This document shows, piece by piece, positions 18,073 to 27,527 of a stretch of DNA of 64,000 nucleotides (the stretch's first letter is position 1; every line of letters begins with the position of its first letter). The notes under the pieces are model-generated. The model was not told the origin of the DNA. It made no database searches and saw only the letters and a list, made by a program, of their open reading frames with translations. The position numbers were made by a program, and so were the translations under genes. Source of the DNA: Betaproteobacteria bacterium (GTDB taxonomy: Bacteria; Pseudomonadota; Gammaproteobacteria; Burkholderiales; Burkholderiaceae_C); the NCBI GenBank assembly GCA_016716535.1, contig JADJWD010000005.1:310001-374000 (forward strand), written 5' to 3'.

Positions 18073-19254
18073 ATGAACCGCAGATCGATCCTCCGCCAGT
18101 CGCTGCTCGGTGCCCTCGGTGCCACGGCGGTCTTCTGCGCCGGCCACGCCGCGGCGCAGGACACCTACAAGATCGGCCTCGTCAGCCCGATGAGCGGCGC
18201 GAACGCGCGCTACGGCGCCTTCGCCAACAAGGGGGCCAACCTCGCGGCCAAGGAGATCAACGCCGCCGGCGGCGTGCTGGGCAAGAAGATCGAGTTCGTC
18301 AGCGGCGACAGCCAGTGCGTGCCGGCCGAAGGCGTGTCGGCCACCAAGCGCATGGTCAGCTTCGACAAGCTGCCGGTGATCATCGGCGACATCTGCAGCT
18401 CGGTGACGCTGGCCATGCAGCCGCTCGTCGAGGAAGCCGGCGTGCTGCTCGTCAACGCCGCGTCGTCCAACCCGATGATCACCTACAAGGCGGGCGTCGG
18501 CGGCTTCAAGTGGACCTTCCGCAACTACCCCACCGACGAGGTACGCGCCGCCATCGTGCTGGAGCATGCGGTGAAGAACCGCGGCCTGAAGAACTTCGCC
18601 GTGCTGTCGGTGGACAGCGACTACGGCCGCGGCGCCATCAACTTCACGAAGAAGTACCTGCCGCGCTACCCGGAAGCGAAGATCACGAGCGAGGACTACT
18701 ACAAGGACGCCGAGACCGACTTCCGCCCGGTGCTCAGCAAGATCAAGAACTCCGGCGCGCAGGCGATCCTGATGTACGGCCTCGCCGACACGACGCCGAT
18801 CATCGCGCGCCAGATGCTCGAGATGGGGCTGGCGGGCAAGGTGGTGCTGGTCGGCAACGGCGAGTTCAACACCGCCAAGACCATCGCCGCCGCGCCGGCG
18901 GTGATGAACGGCTCGATCGAGGCCGCCGCCTGGCTGCCCGAATGGACGAGCCCGAAGAGCCAGAAGTTCGTCGAGGAGTACAAGCGCGCCTACGGCGGCG
19001 AGATGCCCAACAACCACGCCTACACGCACTGGGAGACGACGCATCTCATCGCCGCGGCGATCAAGGCCGCGGGCAGCCTCAAGAACGACGACATCCGCGC
19101 GGCGCTCGCCAAGATCAAGTACGACAGCGCGATGGGCCCGACCACCTTCGACGACCACAACCAGGCGATCCTGCCGATGGTGCTGCTCGAGGTGGCCGAC
19201 GGCAAGCCGGTGATCAAGAGCGCGATCGCCTCGAAGGTCGACTACCCGAAGTGA
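18073..19254 (+). CDS. Liv-type ABC transporter substrate-binding protein
   Basis: 393-aa periplasmic binding protein of the branched-chain amino acid/amide (HAAT) family. The signal peptide is MNRRSILRQSLLGALGATA through HAAA-QD. The mature domain starts YKIGLVSPMSGANARYGAFA with AAKEINAAGGVLGKKIEFV and ends ILPMVLLEVADGKPVIKSA. Permeases and two ATPases follow in the same direction. With the hydantoinase genes downstream, the true ligand may be an amide or cyclic amide rather than leucine; this is an inference from context. Confidence 0.88.
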   Translation: MNRRSILRQSLLGALGATAVFCAGHAAAQDTYKIGLVSPMSGANARYGAFANKGANLAAKEINAAGGVLGKKIEFVSGDSQCVPAEGVSATKRMVSFDKLPVIIGDICSSVTLAMQPLVEEAGVLLVNAASSNPMITYKAGVGGFKWTFRNYPTDEVRAAIVLEHAVKNRGLKNFAVLSVDSDYGRGAINFTKKYLPRYPEAKITSEDYYKDAETDFRPVLSKIKNSGAQAILMYGLADTTPIIARQMLEMGLAGKVVLVGNGEFNTAKTIAAAPAVMNGSIEAAAWLPEWTSPKSQKFVEEYKRAYGGEMPNNHAYTHWETTHLIAAAIKAAGSLKNDDIRAALAKIKYDSAMGPTTFDDHNQAILPMVLLEVADGKPVIKSAIASKVDYPK

Positions 19255-19376
19255 CCGGCTGACTCCGGCCGCTGCCGCGCTGCGGCGGCCCGGGTGCGCC
19301 CTCGTTCCTCGCCGGTCTTTCTCGTCCGTCTTTCTCGCCCGTTTCTCGTCCCTTCGCGACCCGGTCCTTCGCCGCC

Positions 19377-20249
19377 ATGGGCAGCTTCCTCTTCGAGCAG
19401 GTCGTCAACGGCGTCATCACCGGGTCGATGTACGCGCTGATCGCCGCCGGCATGACGATGATCTTCGGCGTGCTCAGGGCGATCAACTTCGCGCACGGCG
19501 AGTACTACATGCTGGGCACCTTCGGCGCCTGGTTCGTCATCGAGCGGCTGGACGTCGGCTACGCGGCGGCCATCGTGCTCGGCGTCGCGATCGCCGCGCT
19601 GATCGCCGCGGCCATCGGCCGCACGGTGATGCAGCGCCTCGTCGGCGCGCCGTTCCAGGCCGGGGTGCTGGCGACGATCGGCATCTCGCTGATCCTGCAG
19701 AACGCGGTCATCCTCGCCTTCGGCGGCGGCTACAAGGTCTTCAACGGCGGCTGGATCGAGCCGGTAGAGATCGCCGGCGTCGGCATGGCGCAGCAGCGCC
19801 TCGTGCTGATCGTCGTCGCGCTCGCGGTCTTCGCGGCGCTGGAGTGGATGGTGCGCGCCACGCGCATGGGCAAGGCGATCCGTGCCGTCTCGCAGAACAT
19901 CGAATGCTGCGAGGTCAACGGGATCGACGTCGAGGCCGTGGTGCGCCGCACCTTCCTGCTCGGCACGGCGCTGGCGGCGCTGTCGGGCATCCTCACCGCG
20001 CCGGTCGCCGTCAGCGTCTACGGCGGCATGGGCGAGTCGGTGACGCTGAAGACCTTCGCCGTCATCGTCATGGGCGGCATGGGCAACGTGCGCGGCACGC
20101 TGCTGGCCGGCATGCTGCTCGGTGTCGTCGAGGCGCTGGTGTCGGGCATCGCCGGCCTGCAGTACCGCGACTCGGTGGGCTTCGCCGCGCTGCTGCTGAT
20201 GCTGATGTTGCGACCGCACGGCCTGTTCAGCCAGAAGGCGCGGTTCTGA
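19377..20249 (+). CDS. Liv-type ABC permease (LivH-like)
   Basis: 290-aa inner-membrane permease with about eight helices. It begins FLFEQVVNGVITGSMYALIA, the usual LivH opening, and has the conserved RAINFAHGEYYMLG segment. The ATPase-contact loop is at MGKAIRAVSQNIECCEVNGI. The 122-bp gap before it contains a GC-rich stem (GGCCGC ... GCGGCC, about 19266-19291) that could attenuate transcription after the highly expressed binding protein. Confidence 0.9.
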   Translation: MGSFLFEQVVNGVITGSMYALIAAGMTMIFGVLRAINFAHGEYYMLGTFGAWFVIERLDVGYAAAIVLGVAIAALIAAAIGRTVMQRLVGAPFQAGVLATIGISLILQNAVILAFGGGYKVFNGGWIEPVEIAGVGMAQQRLVLIVVALAVFAALEWMVRATRMGKAIRAVSQNIECCEVNGIDVEAVVRRTFLLGTALAALSGILTAPVAVSVYGGMGESVTLKTFAVIVMGGMGNVRGTLLAGMLLGVVEALVSGIAGLQYRDSVGFAALLLMLMLRPHGLFSQKARF

Positions 20250-20251
20250 GC

Positions 20252-21322
20252 ATGGTCCCGACGCCACTTCCCCGGGCCACGCCCGCCCCGAGCGGCACCC
20301 GCGACGGGAGCGTCACGCTCGACACGCCGCACGCGCCGAGCCCGCGCCTGCCGGCCGTGCGCTGGAGCCTGGCCGCTGCCGCGCTGGCGCTGCTGCTCGC
20401 CGCGCCGCTGGTGGTGGACTCGTACGTCCTGCACGCGCTCATCTTCGCGATGATCTTCCTCTTGCCGGCGCACGGGCTGAACCTGATCCTCGGCTACACC
20501 GGCATGCTGTCGCTGGCGCAGGGCGTGTTCTTCGGGCTCGGCGCCTACGCGTCGGCGCTGCTGTCGATGCACTTCGGCACGCCGTTCGTGTTCAACCTGT
20601 GCGCGGCGGCGGTGATCGCCGGCCTGATCGCGCTGCCGCTGGGCATCCCGGCGCTGCGCCTGCGCGCCACGTCGTTCGTGATGTGCACGCTCGGCTTCGT
20701 CGTCATCGCGCAGACGGTGGCCAAGAACTGGATCGACCTGACGCGCGGCGACATGGGTCTCGCGGGCATCGCGCGGCCGAAGCTGGGCTTCGGCGAGCAG
20801 GCGATCGCCATCACGCAGATCCCGCAGTACTACTACCTGATCCTCGCCGTGGCGCTCGCGGCCACCGGCCTCTTCGTGGCGCTGGTGCGCTCGCCGGCCG
20901 GGCGCTGCATGGTCGCCATCCGCGACAACGAGACGCTCGCCGAGTCGGTGGGTATCCCGACCTGGCACTACAAGCTCATCGTCTTCATGCTCAGCGCCGC
21001 CTTCGCCGGGCTCGGCGGCAGCCTCTACGCGCACTACGAGACGGTGGTGAGCCCGCTCGTGTTCCAGATGTACTACTCGAACACGATCCTCATCATCGTG
21101 CTCGGCGGCGGCGTCGGCCGGCTGCCCGGCGCGCTGATCGGCAGCTTTCTGTTCGTCGCGCTGACCGAGGCGCTGCGCATCACGCCGGAGCTGCGCATGA
21201 TCCTCTACGGCATGGTGCTGCTGGTGCTCGTCTTTCTTTTCCCGCAGGGCCTGGCGCCGCTGCTGGAGCGCGCGACGCAGTGGCTGGCGCGCCTCGGCCC
21301 GCGGCGGGAGGGCTCGCGATGA
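20252..21322 (+). CDS. Liv-type ABC permease (LivM-like)
   Basis: 356-aa inner-membrane permease. A 35-residue Pro/Thr-rich N-terminal tail comes before the first helix (WSLAAAALALLLAAPLVVDS). The LivM signatures follow: LPAHGLNLILGYTGMLSLAQ, FFGLGAYASALLS, and the ATPase-contact loop RSPAGRCMVAIRDNETLAES. It starts 2 bp after livH and ends overlapping the first ATPase gene (ATGA). Confidence 0.9.
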   Translation: MVPTPLPRATPAPSGTRDGSVTLDTPHAPSPRLPAVRWSLAAAALALLLAAPLVVDSYVLHALIFAMIFLLPAHGLNLILGYTGMLSLAQGVFFGLGAYASALLSMHFGTPFVFNLCAAAVIAGLIALPLGIPALRLRATSFVMCTLGFVVIAQTVAKNWIDLTRGDMGLAGIARPKLGFGEQAIAITQIPQYYYLILAVALAATGLFVALVRSPAGRCMVAIRDNETLAESVGIPTWHYKLIVFMLSAAFAGLGGSLYAHYETVVSPLVFQMYYSNTILIIVLGGGVGRLPGALIGSFLFVALTEALRITPELRMILYGMVLLVLVFLFPQGLAPLLERATQWLARLGPRREGSR

Positions 21323-22092
21323 GCGGCGCCGAGGTCGTGCTGCGTGTCGAGGGCCTGCGCAAGAACTACGGCGGCGTGCAGGCCTTGCAGGGCGTGGACT
21401 TCGAGCTCACGCGCGGCGAGGTCTGCGGCCTGATCGGCCCCAACGGCTCGGGCAAGTCGACGCTCTTCGACTGCTGCACCGGCCTGCAGAAGAGCGACGG
21501 CGGCCGCGTGCTGCTCAAGGGCAACGACATCACCGGCTGGCCGATGAACCGCATCGCCCGCGAAGGGCGGCTGCTGCGCAGCTTCCAGAAGACGGTCGTC
21601 TTCCCGACGATGGATTCCGAGGAGAACCTGATCCTCGCCGGCCAGATGGCGCGCTTCCCGGGCATCGCTTCGACGTTCTCGATCGGCCGGCGCTCGCGCG
21701 AGCGCGTCAAGGCGCTGCGCGAGCGGGCGCGCGAGCTGATCGACGTCTCGGGCCTGGCCCGCGTGGCGCACCTGCCGGCCGGGCAGATGTCCGGCGGCCA
21801 GCAGAAGCTGCTGCAGTTCGCGACGATGCTGATGCCCGAGCCCGAGTTGGTGCTGCTCGACGAGCCGCTGGCCGGCATCAACCCGATCCTGATCGAGCGC
21901 GTGATCGAGTGCATCCGCACCGGCAACCGCGACTTCGGCATCACCTTCCTCGTCATCGAGCACAACACCGACGTGCTGATGGACTTGAGCCAACGCGTGA
22001 TCGTGCTGCACCAGGGCCAGAAACTGGCCGACGACACGCCCGAGGCCATCGTGCGCAACCCGCAAGTCGTGGAGGCCTACCTTGGCGGATGA
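21319..22092 (+). CDS. Liv-type ABC ATP-binding protein (LivG-like)
   Basis: 257-aa ATPase. Walker A GPNGSGKST, signature MSGGQQKLLQ, Walker B LVLLDEPLAGINP and H-loop FLVIEHNTDVL are intact. The LivG-type segment between Q-loop and signature (RSFQKTVVFPTMDSEENLIL) is present. It is translationally coupled to the permease and overlaps the next ATPase by 11 bp. Confidence 0.9.
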   Translation: MSGAEVVLRVEGLRKNYGGVQALQGVDFELTRGEVCGLIGPNGSGKSTLFDCCTGLQKSDGGRVLLKGNDITGWPMNRIAREGRLLRSFQKTVVFPTMDSEENLILAGQMARFPGIASTFSIGRRSRERVKALRERARELIDVSGLARVAHLPAGQMSGGQQKLLQFATMLMPEPELVLLDEPLAGINPILIERVIECIRTGNRDFGITFLVIEHNTDVLMDLSQRVIVLHQGQKLADDTPEAIVRNPQVVEAYLGG

Positions 22093-22855
22093 AGCCTCCG
22101 GGTCCGGCGCCGACCTGGCGATCTCGCACCTGCGCGCCGGCTACGGCCACCTCGACATCCTGCACGACGTGAGCCTCACGGTGCGGCGCGGCGAGTTCGT
22201 GACGCTGCTCGGGCCCAACGGCGCCGGCAAGTCGACGCTGCTGAAGACGCTGTACGGCATGACCACGCACAAGGCCGGCAGCATCCGCTGGAAGGGCCGG
22301 GAAGTCGCCGGCGGCAAGCCGCGCGCCTTCCTCGCCGAAGGCTTCGGCTACGTGCCGCAGGGACGCTGCAACTTCCCGACGATGTCGGTGCACGAGAACC
22401 TGGAGATGGCCGCCTACACGCTGAAGGACGGCGACCTCGAGGGCGAGCGCAACCACGTCTACGAGCTGTTTCCGATCCTGCGCAAGCGGCGCAACGAGTT
22501 CGCCGGCAACCTCTCCGGCGGCGAGCAGCAGCTGCTCGAGATGGCGATGGCCGTGCTGCGCCGGCCCGAGATCCTGCTCGTCGACGAGCCCTCGGCCGGC
22601 CTGGCGCCTCAGGCCATCACGCTCGTGTTCGACGAGTTGAAACGGCTGCACGAAGGGGGGCGCACGGTCCTGCTCGTCGAGCAGAACACGCGCAAGGCGA
22701 TGGCCGCCGCCGGGCGCGTGGTGGTGATGCGCCTGGGCCACGTGATCTGGGACAGCCCCACGGCCGACCTGAGCCACGCGGCGCTCGGGCAGCTGTTCAT
22801 GACCGGCAAGGTGGAGGACCCGTCGGTCGAGCCGCCCGTGCACGGCATCCACTGA
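22082..22855 (+). CDS. Liv-type ABC ATP-binding protein (LivF-like)
   Basis: 257-aa second ATPase of the importer. Walker A GPNGAGKST, the LivF motif GFGYVPQGRCNFPTMSVHEN, signature LSGGEQQLLEMA and Walker B ILLVDEPSAGLAP are seen. The start is TTG at 22082, inside the end of livG; no in-frame ATG precedes the family's first strand. With its partner it energises import through LivH/LivM. Confidence 0.9.
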   Translation: MADEASGSGADLAISHLRAGYGHLDILHDVSLTVRRGEFVTLLGPNGAGKSTLLKTLYGMTTHKAGSIRWKGREVAGGKPRAFLAEGFGYVPQGRCNFPTMSVHENLEMAAYTLKDGDLEGERNHVYELFPILRKRRNEFAGNLSGGEQQLLEMAMAVLRRPEILLVDEPSAGLAPQAITLVFDELKRLHEGGRTVLLVEQNTRKAMAAAGRVVVMRLGHVIWDSPTADLSHAALGQLFMTGKVEDPSVEPPVHGIH

Positions 22856-22880
22856 CTCGATTCCCGAGGATCCCCGCGCC

Positions 22881-24974
22881 ATGAGACTGGCCTTCGACAC
22901 CGGTGGCACGTTCACCGACTTCGCCTTCGCCGACGACGACGGCCGCATCCACCTGCACAAGGTGCTGAGCACGCCCGACGCGCCGGCGCGCGCCGTGCTG
23001 CAGGGCGTCGACGAGCTGCTCGCCAAGGTGCGCGGCGGCAGGCAGCCGCGCGCCGGCGAAGGCGCGCTGCAGATCCTGGGCGCCACCACGGTCGTGACCA
23101 ACGCCGTGCTCGAGCGCAAGGGCGTGGACACCGCGTTCATCACGACCGACGGCTTCCAGGACATGCTGCGCATCCGCACCGAGGGGCGCTACGACCTGTA
23201 CGACCTCGCCATCCAGTACCCCGAGCCGCTGGTGCCGCGCGAGCGCTGCTTCGGCGTCGCCGAGCGCATCAGCGCGCACGGCGAGGTCATCGTGCCGCTC
23301 GACGAGGCCGGCGTGGTGCGGATCGCCGGGCGTCTGGCCGAGCTGGGCGTGCGCTCGGTGGCCGTGTGCCTGCTGCACGCCTACAAGTACCCGCAGCACG
23401 AGCGGCGCATCGGCGAGCTGCTGGCGCGGCACGCGCCCGGCGTGTCGGTGTCGCTGTCATCCAGCGTCTGCCCGGAGGTGCGCGAGTTCGACCGCGCCTC
23501 CACGACGGTGGCCAACGCCTACACGCGGCCGCTGATGGCGCAGCACGTCGGCCACCTCGAAGGCGAACTCGGCACGCGTGGCGTGCACAGCCAGCTGCTG
23601 TGGATGACCTCCAGCGGCGGCGTCGTGCCCAGCGCCGCGGCGGCGCGCACGCCGGTGCGGCTGATCGAGTCCGGCCCCGCGGCCGGCGCCGTGGCCGCGG
23701 CCGACTACGCGCGCGCCGCCGGCGAAGCCGGCGTGCTGTCGTTCGACATGGGTGGCACGACGGCCAAGCTGTGCCTGATCCCGGACGGCGAGCCGCAGAT
23801 CGCCAACGAGCTCGAGGTGGCGCGGCACGAGCGCTTCCGCAAGGGCAGCGGCTTTCCGCTCAAGATCCAGTCGATCCACATGATCGAGATCGGCGCCGGC
23901 GGCGGCAGCATCGCCGCGCGCACGCGCCTGGGCACGCTGCAGGTGGGGCCGCGCAGCGCCGCCGCCGCACCGGGGCCGGCCTGCTACGGGCGCGGCGGCA
24001 TCGAGCCCACCGTCACCGATGCCGACCTGCTGCTCGGTTACCTCGACGAGCGCTCGTTCCTCGGCGGCGACTTCGCGCTCGACCGCGCCGCGGCGCAGGC
24101 GGCGCTGGCGCGTTTGGCCGCTGAACTCAACATCGGCGTCGAGCGCTGCGCCTTCGGCATCCACGACATGGTCAACGAGAGCATGGCCGAGGCGGCGGCG
24201 ATGCAGGCCACCGACAGCGGCGTCGACCCGCGCGCGCTGCCGATGATCGCCTTCGGCGGCGCCGGCCCGGTGCACGCGTACGGCGTGGCGCGCAAGCTCG
24301 GCATCCGCAAGGTGATCTGCCCGCTCGGCGCCGGCGTCACCTCGGCGATCGGCCTGCTCGGCGCGCCGGTGGCCGCCGACCTCTCGTCGAGCGCGCCGAT
24401 GGCGATCACGCGCTGGGACGCCGCCGCGGTGCGCGGCATCCTCGCCACGCTGTCCGAACAAGGCCGCGAGGTGGTGCTCGCCAGCGGCGTCGCCGGTGCC
24501 GACATCCGCGTCACCTGCACCGTCGACATGCGCCACGTCGGCCAGGGCCACGAGATCTCGGTGCCGCTGCCCGAGGGCGATCCGGGCCGGCCCGGCTTCC
24601 TCGACGAACTGCAGCAGCGCTTCCACGACGCCTATGTCGCGCTCTACGGCCGCAGCGTCTCGGGCACCGATGCCGAGGTGATCACCTGGCGCATCCGCGC
24701 CGCCGGCCCGAAGGCCACGGTGGCGGCGGCCCGCCTGCGCGGCGAGGCCCAGGCCGTGCGCAACCCGCGCAAGGGCAGCCGGCCGGTCTACTTCGCCGAG
24801 GCGGGCGGCGTCGTCGACACGCCGGTCTACGACCACTACGCGCTGGCGCCGGGCGTCGCCGTGCGGGGCCCGGCGATCGTCGAGCAGCGCGAGTCGACCG
24901 TCGTCGTCGGGCCGAAGGCGAACGCGGCGCTCGACGAGGCCTTCAACCTGATCATGCTGCTGGGGCCCAAGTGA
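22881..24974 (+). CDS. Hydantoinase/oxoprolinase subunit A family protein
   Basis: 697-aa large subunit of an ATP-dependent cyclic amide hydrolase (HyuA / 5-oxoprolinase N-terminal / acetone carboxylase beta type). The actin-like ATP sites are visible: RLAFDTGGTFTDFAF at the start, GATTVVTNAVLERKG, and the second phosphate motif SFDMGGTTAKLCLI near residue 290. GGAGPVHAYGVARKLGIRKV is the adenosine motif. It overlaps the B subunit gene. The substrate could be a hydantoin, 5-oxoproline or N-methylhydantoin; sequence alone does not settle it. Confidence 0.9.
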   Translation: MRLAFDTGGTFTDFAFADDDGRIHLHKVLSTPDAPARAVLQGVDELLAKVRGGRQPRAGEGALQILGATTVVTNAVLERKGVDTAFITTDGFQDMLRIRTEGRYDLYDLAIQYPEPLVPRERCFGVAERISAHGEVIVPLDEAGVVRIAGRLAELGVRSVAVCLLHAYKYPQHERRIGELLARHAPGVSVSLSSSVCPEVREFDRASTTVANAYTRPLMAQHVGHLEGELGTRGVHSQLLWMTSSGGVVPSAAAARTPVRLIESGPAAGAVAAADYARAAGEAGVLSFDMGGTTAKLCLIPDGEPQIANELEVARHERFRKGSGFPLKIQSIHMIEIGAGGGSIAARTRLGTLQVGPRSAAAAPGPACYGRGGIEPTVTDADLLLGYLDERSFLGGDFALDRAAAQAALARLAAELNIGVERCAFGIHDMVNESMAEAAAMQATDSGVDPRALPMIAFGGAGPVHAYGVARKLGIRKVICPLGAGVTSAIGLLGAPVAADLSSSAPMAITRWDAAAVRGILATLSEQGREVVLASGVAGADIRVTCTVDMRHVGQGHEISVPLPEGDPGRPGFLDELQQRFHDAYVALYGRSVSGTDAEVITWRIRAAGPKATVAAARLRGEAQAVRNPRKGSRPVYFAEAGGVVDTPVYDHYALAPGVAVRGPAIVEQRESTVVVGPKANAALDEAFNLIMLLGPK

Positions 24975-26629
24975 TGACTGCTGCAGTCGACTTCAACGAC
25001 CCGATCACCCTGCAGGTGATGTGGGACCGGCTCATCTTCATCGCCGACCAGGCCGACTCGGCGCTCGGCCGCACCGCCTTCTCCCCCATCGTGCGCGAGA
25101 ACCACGACTACGTGACCGTGGTGCTCGATGCCAAGGGGCGGGCCCTGGCGCAGTGCACGTGGTCGATTCCGGTGTTCATCACCTCGCTGCCGATGGCCGC
25201 GCAGAACCACTTCCTGCCCGCCTTCCCGCCCGAGTCGCTCGTGGACGGCGACGTGCTCGCCACCAACGACCCGATGATCGGCACCGGCCACCTGCCCGAC
25301 ATGGTGATGCTGACGCCGATCTTCCGCGGCGGCCGCATCGTCGGCTACGCCGGCAGCATCGCGCACATGCCCGACATCGGCGGGCGGCCGCAGTCGCCCG
25401 ACTCGACCGACATGTTCGAGGAGGGCATCCGCATCCCGATGCTCAAGCTGTACAAGGCCGGACAACCCAACACCGACGTCTTCGCGGTGATCGAGGCGAG
25501 CGTGCGCCTGCCCAACGAGGTGCGCGGCGACATCCAGAGCATGGTGGCGGCCAACGAGGTGATGAGCCGCGAGCTCAAGCGCTTCATGGACGAGTACGCG
25601 CTCGACGACCTCGAAGGCCTCGCGGCGGCCATCCACGGGCGCTCGGAGGCGCAGATGCGCCGTGCCATCGCCGCCTGGCCGGAGGGCAGCTACAAGGCCG
25701 AGGTGACGATCGACGGCTTCGAGAGCGACGTGAAGCTCGCCGTGGACGTGCAGGTGCGCGGCGACTCGATCCACGTCGACTACGCCGGCTCCAGCCCCGA
25801 GCTGGCGCGCGGCATCAACGTCGTGCCGCACTATCGCGTCGCGCACACCGTCTACGCGCTGAAGTGCCTGCTCGACCCGGACACGCCGAACAACGAAGGC
25901 TGCATGGTGGCGATCACCGACGAGGCGCCGCTCGGCACGATCCTCAACCCGCGCCCGCACGCGCCGGGCGCCGCGCGCAACCTCGTCGGGCACGTGATCC
26001 CGAGCCTCATCTTCCGCGCCCTGCAGGGCGTGGTGCCGAACCGCGTGATGGGCGACAGCGGCGGCGCGCCGATCTGGGGCATCAACTGCCAGGGCCACAC
26101 CGGCGACGGCCGCGCCTACGGCAGCGCGCAGAACTTCCACGGCGGCCTGGGCGGGCGCGCGACGATGGACGGCCTGGACACCTTGAGCTTTCCGTCGAAC
26201 TGCAAGGTCACGCCGATCGAGATGTACGAGTTGGCGGTGCCGGTGCTCACCGAGCGCAAGGAGCTGATCCCCGATTCCGGCGGCGCCGGCCGCCACCGCG
26301 GCGGCCTCGGCCAGCGGGGCGTGCTGCGCAACCTGTCCGACCGGCCGATGAACGTCTACCTCTCGACCGAGCGCGTGAAGCACCCCTGCTTCGGCGTCGT
26401 CGGCGGACACGCCGGCACGCCGGGCGCGGTGCGCCGCAACGGCGAGACGGTCTTTCCGAAGGGCAAGCTGACGCTCGAGCCGGGTGACCGCCTGGAGGTG
26501 GAACTGCCCGGCGGCGGCGGCTGGGGCAACCCGCTGGAGCGAGCGCGCGAGCTGGTGGAAGACGACCTGCGCCAGGGCCTGGTGAGCGAGAGCCAGGCGC
26601 GCGCGGTCTACGGCTGGAACGGGAGCTGA
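24971..26629 (+). CDS. Hydantoinase/oxoprolinase subunit B family protein
   Basis: 552-aa partner subunit (HyuB). Family motifs include DPITLQVMWDRLIFIADQAD, AFSPIVRENHDYVTVVLDAK, GDVLATNDPMIGTGHLPDM and the C-terminal DSGGAGRHRGGLGQ and PGGGGWGNP. It starts within the stop of the A subunit (ATGATGA), so the two are co-translated, as expected for an obligate heteromer. It is 3 bp before the SDR gene. Confidence 0.92.
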   Translation: MMTAAVDFNDPITLQVMWDRLIFIADQADSALGRTAFSPIVRENHDYVTVVLDAKGRALAQCTWSIPVFITSLPMAAQNHFLPAFPPESLVDGDVLATNDPMIGTGHLPDMVMLTPIFRGGRIVGYAGSIAHMPDIGGRPQSPDSTDMFEEGIRIPMLKLYKAGQPNTDVFAVIEASVRLPNEVRGDIQSMVAANEVMSRELKRFMDEYALDDLEGLAAAIHGRSEAQMRRAIAAWPEGSYKAEVTIDGFESDVKLAVDVQVRGDSIHVDYAGSSPELARGINVVPHYRVAHTVYALKCLLDPDTPNNEGCMVAITDEAPLGTILNPRPHAPGAARNLVGHVIPSLIFRALQGVVPNRVMGDSGGAPIWGINCQGHTGDGRAYGSAQNFHGGLGGRATMDGLDTLSFPSNCKVTPIEMYELAVPVLTERKELIPDSGGAGRHRGGLGQRGVLRNLSDRPMNVYLSTERVKHPCFGVVGGHAGTPGAVRRNGETVFPKGKLTLEPGDRLEVELPGGGGWGNPLERARELVEDDLRQGLVSESQARAVYGWNGS

Positions 26630-26632
26630 GGC

Positions 26633-27451
26633 ATGCAGGCCCAGTGCGCATTGGACGGACAGGTCGCGCTCGTCACCGGCGGCGGGAGCGGCATCGGCCG
26701 CGCGACGGCGCTGCACCTGGCGCGTGCCGGCGCGCGCGTGGTCGTCACCGGCCGCCGCGCCGAGCCGCTGGAAGCCGTGGCCGCCGAGGTGCGCGCCGCC
26801 GGCGGCCAGGCCTTCGCGCGGCCGGCCGACCTGCAGGACCGCGAGGCGCTGCGCGCGCTCGTGGCGGGTGTCGAGGCCGAGCTCGGCCGCATCGACATCC
26901 TCGTGAACAACGCCGGCGCGTCGAGCTGCGTGCGCAACATCCTCTTCGTCGAGCCCGACGACTGGGACGCGACGATCGCGGTGAACCTGAACGCGGTCTA
27001 CACGCTCGTGCAGGCCGTGCTGCCCGGCATGTTGGCACGCGGCGGTGGCACGGTGGTGACGGTGTCGTCGCTGGCCGCGGTGCGGCCCGGGCTGCTGGGC
27101 GGCGCGCCCTACGGCGCGGCGAAGGCGGCGGTGACGAACCTGATGACCTTCCTGCACGCCACCTTCCGCAACCAGAACATCCGCTCGACGACCATCCTGC
27201 CCGGCGAGGTGAACACGCCGATCATGGACACGCGCGTGCGCCCGCCCACCGCCGAGGAGCGCGCACGCATGGTCGACCCCGACGACGTGGCGCGCGCCAT
27301 CACGCTCGTGTGCACGCTCCCCGCCCGCACGACGATCGAGCAGCTCGTCATCAGCCCCACCCTCGCGCGCGACCAGGGCCCGGACACCGAGATCAGCCGC
27401 TGGGTCGGTGCGCCGGACGGCTTCCCCGGCAAGCCGCGAACAACCCCCTGA
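26633..27451 (+). CDS. SDR family NAD(P)-dependent oxidoreductase
   Basis: 272-aa classical short-chain dehydrogenase/reductase. The Rossmann glycine motif is TGGGSGIGRAT (about residues 16-26), then NNAGAS, the catalytic Ser in VSSLAAVRPG, and the YGAAK (Tyr-x3-Lys) pair. The cofactor-site residues TGRRAEPL suggest NADP(H). It follows hyuB by 3 bp, so the substrate is probably a hydroxy or keto acid released in the same pathway. Confidence 0.85.
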   Translation: MQAQCALDGQVALVTGGGSGIGRATALHLARAGARVVVTGRRAEPLEAVAAEVRAAGGQAFARPADLQDREALRALVAGVEAELGRIDILVNNAGASSCVRNILFVEPDDWDATIAVNLNAVYTLVQAVLPGMLARGGGTVVTVSSLAAVRPGLLGGAPYGAAKAAVTNLMTFLHATFRNQNIRSTTILPGEVNTPIMDTRVRPPTAEERARMVDPDDVARAITLVCTLPARTTIEQLVISPTLARDQGPDTEISRWVGAPDGFPGKPRTTP

Positions 27452-27527
27452 AGCGGCCGAACAGCGTGGGCACCGTCGACACCCTGTGTGCCATGAGCGC
27501 CGCGAGCACCCGTCCGCCGGAGACGAC